In this document: piece by piece, positions 16,944-25,681 of the stretch
Layout of the letters: every line of letters begins with the position of its first letter
Numbering within the stretch: position 1 is the first letter of the stretch
Source of the DNA: Dyella psychrodurans
Lineage (GTDB): Bacteria > Pseudomonadota > Gammaproteobacteria > Xanthomonadales > Rhodanobacteraceae
Assembly (NCBI RefSeq): GCF_003363265.1
Contig: NZ_QRBF01000001.1
Span: 900,451-964,450, forward strand
Direction of reading: 5' to 3'
DNA: 64,000 nucleotides
The notes under the pieces: generated by a model
The model's database searches: none
What the model was told of the DNA's origin: nothing
The model's input: the letters and a program-made list of their open reading frames with translations, nothing else
Translations under genes and position numbers: made by a program

Positions 16944-17797
16944 ACGCGGTCGTCACCGCCAATGGTCTGAGCAAGCGCTACAAGAACGCGATTGCGTTGG
17001 ACAACGTGAGTTTCGACATTCAACCGGGTCGCATCGTGGGCCTGATCGGCCCGAACGGTGCCGGCAAGACCACAGCGCTGAAAGCCATCCTGGGGCTTAC
17101 CGACTTCCAGGGCCGGCTCGACGTGCTTGGGCTCGATCCTCGCAGCCAGCGCGACAAATTGATGGAAGAAGTCTGCTTCATCGCGGATGTCGCCGTGCTG
17201 CCGCGCTGGATCCGTGTGCGTGAAGCGATCGATTTTGTCGCGAATGTGCATCCGCGCTTCAATCGCGCCAAGTGCGAGGCTTTTCTCGCCCGCACCAAGC
17301 TCACGCCCGATATGCGCGTGCGGCAGATGTCCAAGGGCATGATCGTGCAGTTGCATCTCGCATTGGTCATGGCCATCGACGCCAAGCTGCTGGTGCTCGA
17401 CGAGCCCACCCTCGGCCTGGACATCCTGTACCGCAAGCAGTTCTACCAAAGCCTTCTGGAAGAGTATTTCGATGACAACAAGACGATCATCGTCACGACT
17501 CACCAGGTGGAAGAAATCGAACACATCCTCACCGACCTTATGTTTATCCGCGACGGCAAGATCGTGCTGAACACCGACATGGAAGCCATGGGCGATCGCT
17601 TCGCCGAAGTGATGGTGAGCGCGGACATGGCCGCCACCGCACGCCAGCTCAATCCATTGGACGAGCGCCAGGTGTTCGGCAAGAGCATCTTTCTGTTCGA
17701 TGGCGTCGATCATTCGCGGCTGCAGACCTTGGGCGAAGTTCGCCGTCCTTCCGTCAGCGATCTGTTCGTCGCCACCATGAAGGGGACCTACGCATGA
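16940..17797 (+). CDS. ABC transporter ATP-binding protein
   Basis: Cytoplasmic ATPase of an ABC-2 type exporter, 285 residues. Walker A GPNGAGKT is at 37-44 and Walker B LLVLDE at 150-155. The signature is QMSKGM (129-134) instead of LSGGQ, as in several YtrB/EcsA-like ATPases. The H-loop is TTHQVEE near 190. The ATG overlaps the gntR stop by 4 bases and its own stop overlaps the permease start by 4 bases, so the three genes are coupled. The substrate is not visible in the sequence; related systems deal with antibiotics or envelope stress. Confidence 0.95.
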   Translation: MNAVVTANGLSKRYKNAIALDNVSFDIQPGRIVGLIGPNGAGKTTALKAILGLTDFQGRLDVLGLDPRSQRDKLMEEVCFIADVAVLPRWIRVREAIDFVANVHPRFNRAKCEAFLARTKLTPDMRVRQMSKGMIVQLHLALVMAIDAKLLVLDEPTLGLDILYRKQFYQSLLEEYFDDNKTIIVTTHQVEEIEHILTDLMFIRDGKIVLNTDMEAMGDRFAEVMVSADMAATARQLNPLDERQVFGKSIFLFDGVDHSRLQTLGEVRRPSVSDLFVATMKGTYA

Positions 17798-18777
17798 AAA
17801 CCCTCTACTGGCTCGTCAAGCGCGAATTCTGGGAGCACCGCGGCGGCTTCTTCTGGGCACCGGTGATCACTGGCGTGGTGTTCCTCATCCTTAACCTGAT
17901 GGGCATCGTCGCCGGAGAGATGTTCGGACTGCATCACGGGATCACCATCGGCTACTCGCCCCATGGCGATAACAGCATTGCGGCCATGATCGAGTCGATC
18001 AAGGCGAATCACATGCAGGATGTGGGCTCCACACTGGACGTAGTGATGCTCTCATCCAGCTTTCTGATCAGCGTCGTCTTCAGCTTCGTGGTGTTCTTCT
18101 ACTGTCTCGGTGCGCTTTATGACGACCGCCGCGACCGTAGCTTCCTGTTCTGGAAATCCCTGCCGATTTCAGACAGTGCCACGGTTATCTCGAAAGTGAT
18201 CACAGCCACGCTGGCCGCACCTGTGGTCGCCGTCGTGAGCGGTGTACTGACCGGCATCGCCATGCTGCTGATGTTCGCCATCGCACTGTCTTTCCACGGC
18301 GTGAGCGTGTGGTCGCTGCTGATGCTCGCCCACCCCGTTCAGGTCACCGCCACGCTGATCGGCTCGATTCCGATGTACCTCATCTGGGCATTGCCCACCG
18401 TAGGCTGGCTGATGTTCTGCTCCGCATGGGCCAAGAGCAAACCGTTCCTCTGGGCAGTCATCGTTCCCGTCGGCGTAGGCATCGTGATCAGTTGGTTCAA
18501 TGTGCTCGGCTCGATGGACGTCCAGAACACGTGGTACTGGCGCAACGTGTTTGTGCGCTCGTTGTTCAGCGTCTTCCCCGGTGGCTGGTTCCACATAGCG
18601 GCTGAACATCAGTTCGGTCCGGATGCCCAACCCACGGCGCAAAACATCGCGGACTTCTTCAGCCTCTCCAATTCGTATGCCGCCCTGGCTTCGCCGAACG
18701 TGTGGATCGGTGCGGTACTGGGCCTCGCGATGCTCGCAGGTGCCATCTGGTTCCGCCGCTGGCGCGACGATAGCTGA
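17794..18777 (+). CDS. ABC-2 type transporter permease
   Basis: The 327-residue inner-membrane protein starts with a basic amphipathic segment (MKTLYWLVKREFWEHRGGFFW), typical of ABC-2 permeases. It has about six hydrophobic helices, for example around 24-43, 81-105, 129-157, 180-205, 217-234 and the last near 300-318. A large outer loop with charged and aromatic residues precedes the last helix. Its ATG overlaps the ATPase stop by 4 bases. With the ATPase it should form the exporter of this operon. No substrate can be assigned. Confidence 0.9.
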   Translation: MKTLYWLVKREFWEHRGGFFWAPVITGVVFLILNLMGIVAGEMFGLHHGITIGYSPHGDNSIAAMIESIKANHMQDVGSTLDVVMLSSSFLISVVFSFVVFFYCLGALYDDRRDRSFLFWKSLPISDSATVISKVITATLAAPVVAVVSGVLTGIAMLLMFAIALSFHGVSVWSLLMLAHPVQVTATLIGSIPMYLIWALPTVGWLMFCSAWAKSKPFLWAVIVPVGVGIVISWFNVLGSMDVQNTWYWRNVFVRSLFSVFPGGWFHIAAEHQFGPDAQPTAQNIADFFSLSNSYAALASPNVWIGAVLGLAMLAGAIWFRRWRDDS

Positions 18778-18826
18778 CGCGCCACACTTACCGCCTGGCC
18801 AACATGATCAGATCGGGGACCGCATC

Positions 18827-19363
18827 ATGAAGTACCAACGGACGATTCTTCTGCTTGCGCTGATGGTTGCCGTAACGGCATGCAACATGCCGTCAACCAC
18901 TATATCGAACGGAGGCGGCAAGATCATGTTGTATGGCGATGTCGTAAAACTGAGTGTCGACGGATCGCCCGACGCAACGATCAACACCGCGGGCGATTTG
19001 ACCATCGACGATAAGCCGGTATCGACGACGCCATCCCAGAAGGGCCTGCTCATTCTTTACGCCCAGAGCGTAAAGGCTGTGCATGATCAGGCTCTGGCCC
19101 TGGGCAGCGCCGGCGCCAAGATCGGCCTTGCTGCGCTGAAGAACAAGCTCAGCGGTGACGACAGCGACGCCGCGAAGAAGCAGCGCGACAACCAGGCCTC
19201 GCAGCAGGCGCATGACTTCACGTCGAAGCTGTGCCAGGACCAGGCGGACATCAAGGTCGTGCAGGACCAGCTTGCCAGCCAGCTCCCAGCCTTCAAACCT
19301 TACGGCAGCATCCTCCGCGACAAGGACCTGGCCGATTGCCGCAAGGATGCGAACGGCAACTGA
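18827..19363 (+). CDS. Lipoprotein, possible DUF2884 (YggN-like), first of a tandem pair
   Basis: The 178-residue protein has a lipoprotein signal (hydrophobic 6-16, lipobox VTAC with Cys19). The mature part reads VKLSVDGSPDATINTAGDLTIDD, a pattern resembling YggN/DUF2884 proteins. It is followed by a long helical stretch and ends with PAFKPYG and a Cys. It lies 49 bases after the permease on the same strand and is likely in the operon. The frame is open to 18623, but CGGGGA before the ATG at 18827 and the signal peptide fix the start. The next gene is a clear paralogue. Function is unknown. Confidence 0.75.
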   Translation: MKYQRTILLLALMVAVTACNMPSTTISNGGGKIMLYGDVVKLSVDGSPDATINTAGDLTIDDKPVSTTPSQKGLLILYAQSVKAVHDQALALGSAGAKIGLAALKNKLSGDDSDAAKKQRDNQASQQAHDFTSKLCQDQADIKVVQDQLASQLPAFKPYGSILRDKDLADCRKDANGN

Positions 19364-19406
19364 ACGTTACCGTCACACCATGACTGACAAACGGGGAATG
19401 GTTTTT

Positions 19407-19958
19407 ATGAAACACGCAGCCCTATTTGGAATCGTGTTGCTGTGTGGCGCAATGAGCGCATGCAGCAATCACATGGACGATCTCAACAGCAGCGACATCA
19501 TGAACGGCTCGATTCGGTTGAGCCATGAACAGGTGACGCTACATGCGAAAGACTCACCAGATGCGGTCATCAGCGCCAACGGCGACCTGCAGATCGATCA
19601 GAAGTCCGTCGAAACCAGCCCTGCCGAGCGCGAACTGCTCAAGTCGTACTACGAAAACGCGATGATGATTCGCACCGACGGCATCGCTACCGGCAAAGCC
19701 GGTGCTGCCGTCGGTGCGCAGGCACTGAAGAGCGTCGCAAAAGGCATCGCAGGCGGCAACGGCGATCAGATCCAACAGGAGATCGATGCGAAGACCAAGG
19801 TCGTGAAGGAAGCGGCGCTGAAAATCTGCCAGGACCTCGCCAACATCAAGACGAACCAGGATCAGCTCGTTGCGCAACTGCCGGCATTCAAACCCTACGA
19901 CAACGTCATCAGTGGCGACGATGTAGGCGACTGCCAGAAAGATCAGAAATCCGATTGA
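19407..19958 (+). CDS. Lipoprotein, possible DUF2884 (YggN-like), second of a tandem pair
   Basis: The 183-residue protein has a lipoprotein signal with lipobox MSAC and Cys19, the same spacing as the upstream gene. It shares with its neighbour the VTLHAKDSPDAVISANGDLQID-type segment, a helical middle, KICQD and the ending QLPAFKPYD, so the two arose by tandem duplication. Several in-frame Met codons occur upstream (19380, 19398). The ATG at 19407 has GGGGA 9 bases before it and starts the signal peptide directly. It is probably the last gene of the GntR/ABC operon. Outer-membrane location is likely; its role is unknown. Confidence 0.72.
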   Translation: MKHAALFGIVLLCGAMSACSNHMDDLNSSDIMNGSIRLSHEQVTLHAKDSPDAVISANGDLQIDQKSVETSPAERELLKSYYENAMMIRTDGIATGKAGAAVGAQALKSVAKGIAGGNGDQIQQEIDAKTKVVKEAALKICQDLANIKTNQDQLVAQLPAFKPYDNVISGDDVGDCQKDQKSD

Positions 19959-19996
19959 TGACAGGGCATGGCGCCGCGCCAAGGATGGAGCGGCGC

Positions 19997-21394
19997 TTAA
20001 CCGCCGCCACCTCCGCCGCCGTGAATCCCGCCCTTGGTCAACGTACGCGGATCGAGCAGCTTCTTGAGTTCTTCCTTGGAGAGCCCTGATTTCTCCAGCG
20101 CCACATCCATGATTGGACGCTTTTCCTTGTAAGCCTGCTTGGCGATAGCCGCACCCTTTTCATAGCCGATCACCGGATTCAACGCGGTGACGAGAATCGG
20201 ATTCATCGCCAACGCCAGATCCACGCGTTCCGCATTGACGCGGAAACCGGCAATCGCCTTGTCGGCCAGCAGGCGCGACACATTGGCCAGAATATGGATC
20301 GACTGCAGCAGGTTGTAGGCGATCAGCGGCAGCATCACATTGAGCTGGAAGTTGCCCGATTGCCCTGCGACGGTGATCGATGCATCGTTGCCGATCACTT
20401 GCGCGGCCACCATGGTGGTCGCTTCCGGAATCACCGGATTCACCTTGCCCGGCATGATCGACGAACCGGGCTGCAAGGCCGGCAGCTCGATTTCGCCCAG
20501 TCCCGCGAGCGGTCCGGAATTCATCCAGCGCAGATCGTTGGCGATCTTCATCAGCCCGACGGCCAGCGTCTTGAGCTGGCCCGAAAGCTCGACGGCCGCG
20601 TCCTGCGCAGCCATGCCTTCGAAGTAATTGGCGGCCGAATCGAAACGCACACTGGTGATTTTCTTGAGCTGACGCGCCACCGCCGCACCGAATTTCGGAT
20701 CGGCGTTGATGCCGGTGCCGACTGCCGTGCCGCCCAACGGCAACTGCCGCATGCGCTTGAGACTGTCCTCGATGCGCTCGATCGCCGATTCGACCTGGGC
20801 CGACCAGCCCGACAATTCCTGGCCGAACGTGACCGGCATGGCATCCATCAGATGCGTGCGACCGGTTTTCGGTACGTTCTTCAACTCACGTGCACGGCGA
20901 TCGATCACGCGCTTCAAATGTTTCAGCGCGGGCAATAGCTCTTCGTGCGTCGTCAAGGTGGCGCTGACGTGAATCGTGGTGGGAATCACGTCGTTGGAAC
21001 TCTGCCCGTAGTTCACGTGATCGTTGGGATGAACCTTGGCACCGCCCTTGGCTGCGAGGTGCGCGATCACCTCGTTGGCATTCATGTTGGTGCTGGTGCC
21101 CGATCCCGTCTGGAAGATGTCGATCGGAAACTGATCGTCGAACTGCCCCTCCGCCACGGCCAGCGCCGCCTTGCGGATCGCCGCGGCCTGCCCTTTCTTG
21201 AGATAGCCCAACTCCAGATTGGCTTCGGCCGCAGCGGCCTTGACCAGACCCAGTGCGCGAATGAATGAGCGCGGCAGATGGAGACCCGAAATCGGAAAGT
21301 TGTCGATCGCGCGTTGGGTCTGCGCGCCGTACAGCGCATCAGCGGGGACCCTCAACTCGCCCATGCTGTCGTGCTCGATACGAAAGCCGGTCAT
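19997..21394 (-). CDS. fumC: Fumarate hydratase, class II
   Basis: TCA-cycle enzyme that interconverts fumarate and malate without an iron-sulfur cluster. The 465-residue protein begins FRIEHDSMGELRVPADALYGAQTQRA and carries the signature GSSIMPGKVNP (residues about 317-327) with the substrate motif SGSSTNMNANEV-like segment near 97-107. It ends in an unusual run of seven glycines. It is transcribed away from purB, with about 100 bases between them. A TATAGT box is visible on its strand just before the start. Confidence 0.96.
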   Translation of the reverse strand: MTGFRIEHDSMGELRVPADALYGAQTQRAIDNFPISGLHLPRSFIRALGLVKAAAAEANLELGYLKKGQAAAIRKAALAVAEGQFDDQFPIDIFQTGSGTSTNMNANEVIAHLAAKGGAKVHPNDHVNYGQSSNDVIPTTIHVSATLTTHEELLPALKHLKRVIDRRARELKNVPKTGRTHLMDAMPVTFGQELSGWSAQVESAIERIEDSLKRMRQLPLGGTAVGTGINADPKFGAAVARQLKKITSVRFDSAANYFEGMAAQDAAVELSGQLKTLAVGLMKIANDLRWMNSGPLAGLGEIELPALQPGSSIMPGKVNPVIPEATTMVAAQVIGNDASITVAGQSGNFQLNVMLPLIAYNLLQSIHILANVSRLLADKAIAGFRVNAERVDLALAMNPILVTALNPVIGYEKGAAIAKQAYKEKRPIMDVALEKSGLSKEELKKLLDPRTLTKGGIHGGGGGGG

Positions 21395-21476
21395 GGTGAT
21401 ACCTCACGCCAGGGGAGGCCGACACTATAAACCCGCAAACGTTAGAGCCCGCTCAATGTAAAATGCCGGGTTCTGA

Positions 21477-22862
<1,386 letters not shown>

Positions 22863-22929
22863 CCGGTCGGACCAGACAAGGCATCATGGCTTTTGTCATG
22901 ATGTCCCCTGCCCGGTCTGAACGAGCCTC

Positions 22930-23679
22930 ATGGCGCCTCTCTCCGAATTCCTGATCTTCGCCGGCATCGGTGCGCTCGCCCAACTGGTGGATGGGGCGCT
23001 CGGGATGGCGTATGGCGTCACCTCCGCGGGCATGCTGCTGGGCATGGGCATGCCGCCGGCGATGGCGAGCGCCAGCGTGCATTACGCGGAGACCTTTACC
23101 TGCGGCGCATCCGGACTCAGTCACTGGTGGGCCGGCAACGTGCAGCGCCCGCTGTTCTGGGCTCTGGTCATTCCCGGTGTGATCGGGGCTGTGATCGGCG
23201 CGACCCTGCTCGCACATCTGCCACCACTGTGGATTCGCTACTTCCTCACACCCTACCTGCTTGCGATGGGCCTGTTCCTGGTGCTCCGCACCACCCGCCG
23301 CAAGGATCGCCGTGCTGACGTACCGCCCGGCACAGGCGTGCTGGGTTTTGTGGCGGGGGTGCTCGACGCAGCAGGCGGTGGCGGATGGAGCGCACTCACC
23401 GTGACGACGATGGTCGCGCGCGGGCAAGAACCGCGCATGGTGATCGGCAGCGTGCATCTGGCCAAATGCATCGTCAGCCTGGCGGCCAGCATCACCTTTC
23501 TGCTCAGCATCGGGCAGAGCAAATTACACGTCGTGCTGGGGTTGATTCTGGGCGGCGTGATTGCCGCGCCCTTCGGCGCCTGGCTGGTGCGGCGATTGCC
23601 GCCGCGCGTGTCCACCTTGATGGCCGGGCTGACCGTGCTCGCACTCGGCATCTACAACTTCTACCGCTTGCTGCGTTGA
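22930..23679 (+). CDS. TSUP (TauE/SafE) family sulfite or anion exporter
   Basis: The 249-residue inner-membrane protein has about seven to eight hydrophobic segments. The TSUP-like repeat appears twice: GALAQLVDGALGMAYG (about 14-29) and GFVAGVLDAAGGGGWSALTV (about 138-157). Family members export sulfite, sulfonates or other organosulfur anions. The substrate here is unknown. It lies 67 bases after purB on the same strand but has no clear functional link with it. Confidence 0.88.
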   Translation: MAPLSEFLIFAGIGALAQLVDGALGMAYGVTSAGMLLGMGMPPAMASASVHYAETFTCGASGLSHWWAGNVQRPLFWALVIPGVIGAVIGATLLAHLPPLWIRYFLTPYLLAMGLFLVLRTTRRKDRRADVPPGTGVLGFVAGVLDAAGGGGWSALTVTTMVARGQEPRMVIGSVHLAKCIVSLAASITFLLSIGQSKLHVVLGLILGGVIAAPFGAWLVRRLPPRVSTLMAGLTVLALGIYNFYRLLR

Positions 23680-23714
23680 GCGTGGCGGGCGGCCGCCCTT
23701 TACAATGCCGCCCC

Positions 23715-24926
23715 ATGACGCTTTCACAACCTTCCCGCAAGCCGCTCCCCATGGAAGTACGCGGCACTTCGAAGCTGCCGCTGGGGATGAGTCCCGCGCA
23801 ATTCCTGCGCGATTACTGGCAGAAGCGACCTTTGTTGATCCGCAACGCCTTTCCCGACTTCCAGTCCCCGGTCGCCCCCGAAGATCTAGCGGGTCTCGCG
23901 TGCGAGGAAGGCGCCCTGTCGCGACTGATCCAACACGATGAAGACCGCGAGCGCTGGCGCGTAAAGACCGGCCCGCTGAGCGAAAGCGACTTCGCCAAGA
24001 CCGGCGACGCCAACTGGACTTTGCTCGTGCAGGATGTCGACAAGTGGGACATGGATGTGGCCGCACTGCTGGACCATTTCCGCTTCCTGCCCAGCTGGCG
24101 CGTCGATGACGTGATGATTTCCTACGCCGAACCCGGCGGCGGCGTCGGCGCGCACGTCGATCAATACGACGTGTTCCTGCTACAGGGACTGGGGCAACGT
24201 CATTGGGCGATCAGCACCGATCCCAAGGCCCCCAAGGATTTCCGCAGCGACGTGGAACTCAAGCAACTGCAAGAGTTCCATCCCACGCACGAATGGCTGC
24301 TGGATCCGGGCGACATGCTGTACCTCCCGCCCGGCATACCGCATGACGGCGTGGCGTTCGGCGGTCCGTGCATGACGTTTTCCATCGGGATGCGTGCCCC
24401 CTCCCAGGCGGAACTGGTCGGCGACCTGGCCGATTACCTCGCCGAGCATCTGCCGGAGGAGCTGCGCTATACCGATCCCGACCTTTCACCCGTGAAACGC
24501 GTCGGCGAAATCGACAAAGCCGCATTGAAACGCATTCGAGCTGCGATCCCAACCGCAGCGACTTTGGACGATGCAACGCTGCTCGATTGGTTCGGTCGCT
24601 TCATCACCCGTTATCGCACGGCGCAGACGCCCGTCGTCCCGGACAAGGCGTTGAGCGAAGCTGCGATGATGAAACAACTGGACGGCGGTGCATCCGTGCT
24701 GCGCCATCCCTGGTCGCGCATGGCGTGGGCACAGTCGGGTTCGCGTTGCACGCTATACGCCAACGGCCATGCCTACGAGGCTAGCGCTCCATGGGCCACG
24801 CGCCTGTGCACGGAGCGCACCATGTCGCCACCGCACAAACTGACCACCGTCGAACGCACGCTATTGCTGGCATTGGTCAACGACGGTCACGTGATACTTC
24901 GCAAACTGCGGGGACACCGCTCATGA
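23715..24926 (+). CDS. roxA: Ribosomal protein uL16 3-hydroxylase, JmjC/cupin oxygenase (RoxA/YcfD)
   Basis: 2-oxoglutarate and Fe(II)-dependent oxygenase that hydroxylates an arginine of ribosomal protein L16. The 403-residue protein has the JmjC iron site GAHVDQYDVF (His about 146, Asp two residues later) and the distal His in PHDGVAFGG (about 212). A winged-helix dimer domain follows at the C-terminus. A longer open frame begins in the upstream gene, but the MTLSQPSRKPLPMEVRG start at 23715 is the family-like one. Its stop overlaps the next gene by 4 bases. Confidence 0.93.
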   Translation: MTLSQPSRKPLPMEVRGTSKLPLGMSPAQFLRDYWQKRPLLIRNAFPDFQSPVAPEDLAGLACEEGALSRLIQHDEDRERWRVKTGPLSESDFAKTGDANWTLLVQDVDKWDMDVAALLDHFRFLPSWRVDDVMISYAEPGGGVGAHVDQYDVFLLQGLGQRHWAISTDPKAPKDFRSDVELKQLQEFHPTHEWLLDPGDMLYLPPGIPHDGVAFGGPCMTFSIGMRAPSQAELVGDLADYLAEHLPEELRYTDPDLSPVKRVGEIDKAALKRIRAAIPTAATLDDATLLDWFGRFITRYRTAQTPVVPDKALSEAAMMKQLDGGASVLRHPWSRMAWAQSGSRCTLYANGHAYEASAPWATRLCTERTMSPPHKLTTVERTLLLALVNDGHVILRKLRGHRS

Positions 24927-25432
24927 GCACCACACCGCCCGATCAGGACGCCGGCCCGCGCGCGGTCAGTGGCCGCGAGGACATTGCCGAAGCGCGATTG
25001 CAGTTGTTGACGGCAGCCCGCTACAAGCTGTCCATCTATCTCCCGTCTTTGCCGGCGGATATCTATAACAGCCTGGCCGAACTCGCCGAATTGCGCCGCA
25101 TCGCCACGTCGGGGCGCGGCGCCGAAATCCGCGTCCTGCTGGGCGATCCCGCCAACGTGTTGCGCGAAGGGCATCGGCTCATCGACCTTGCCCAGCGTCT
25201 GCCCAGTGCGCTGCAGATCCGCGTGCCTTCCGACGATCAGGTCGAAAACCGCACGACGTCCGCATGGCTCATCAATGACACCTACGGCTACCTGTTCCTC
25301 CCCGATGCCGACCGGGTGGAAGGCCGGGCAGCCATGCACGACGGGCCAGGCCTGGCGCCTTTGCTGCTGCAGTTCGATCAGATGTGGGAGCGCGCCGTCC
25401 CAGCGACGCAGTTGCAACCACTGGGCTTGTAA
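24923..25432 (+). CDS. Hypothetical protein translationally coupled to roxA
   Basis: I do not recognise this 169-residue protein with confidence. It starts MSTTPPDQDAGPRAVSG and has a central alpha/beta part (YKLSIYLPSL, AEIRVLLGDPANVLREGHRLIDLAQRL, LQIRVPSDDQ) reminiscent of phospholipase-D-like half domains, but no HKD motif is present. No signal peptide or membrane helix is visible. Its ATG overlaps the roxA stop (ATGA), so the two are co-translated. A role near translation or ribosome modification is only an inference from context. Confidence 0.7.
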   Translation: MSTTPPDQDAGPRAVSGREDIAEARLQLLTAARYKLSIYLPSLPADIYNSLAELAELRRIATSGRGAEIRVLLGDPANVLREGHRLIDLAQRLPSALQIRVPSDDQVENRTTSAWLINDTYGYLFLPDADRVEGRAAMHDGPGLAPLLLQFDQMWERAVPATQLQPLGL

Positions 25433-25574
25433 ACCGCTGGCTGAACAACGATATGCAGCGCATTCCGGAGCTTTTCATTCGTTTCGGTTCGATTTGGAGC
25501 GGTAAAGCCTTGTTGATGCTGCGTTCGTTCCGACCGACGACCCGTGCGGCAACCCTGTCCATACGACAACCAGC

Positions 25575-25605
25575 TTGCCGCGTCGCAGCAGCCGCAGGCT
25601 ATAAT
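25575..25605 (+). promoter_or_regulatory. Candidate promoter of sucA-sucB-lpd
   Basis: A perfect -10 box TATAAT (25600-25605) has TTGCCG 19 bases upstream (25575-25580). The spacing is longer than ideal. The likely transcript start near 25612 gives a leader of about 70 bases with a hairpin. Confidence 0.55.
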
Positions 25606-25621
25606 TGACGGGATTTTTCGC

Positions 25622-25652
25622 CAGCGAACCGCTCTGGTCAGACGGTTCGCTG
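25622..25652 (+). promoter_or_regulatory. Stem-loop in the sucA leader
   Basis: A perfect 10-bp inverted repeat (CAGCGAACCG with CGGTTCGCTG) has an 11-base loop and ends 29 bases before the sucA start. No T tract follows, so it is not a terminator. It may affect mRNA stability or translation. Confidence 0.45.
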
Positions 25653-25681
25653 CAAGGCCTCCCTTCCCTGCCGGTGGTGAC

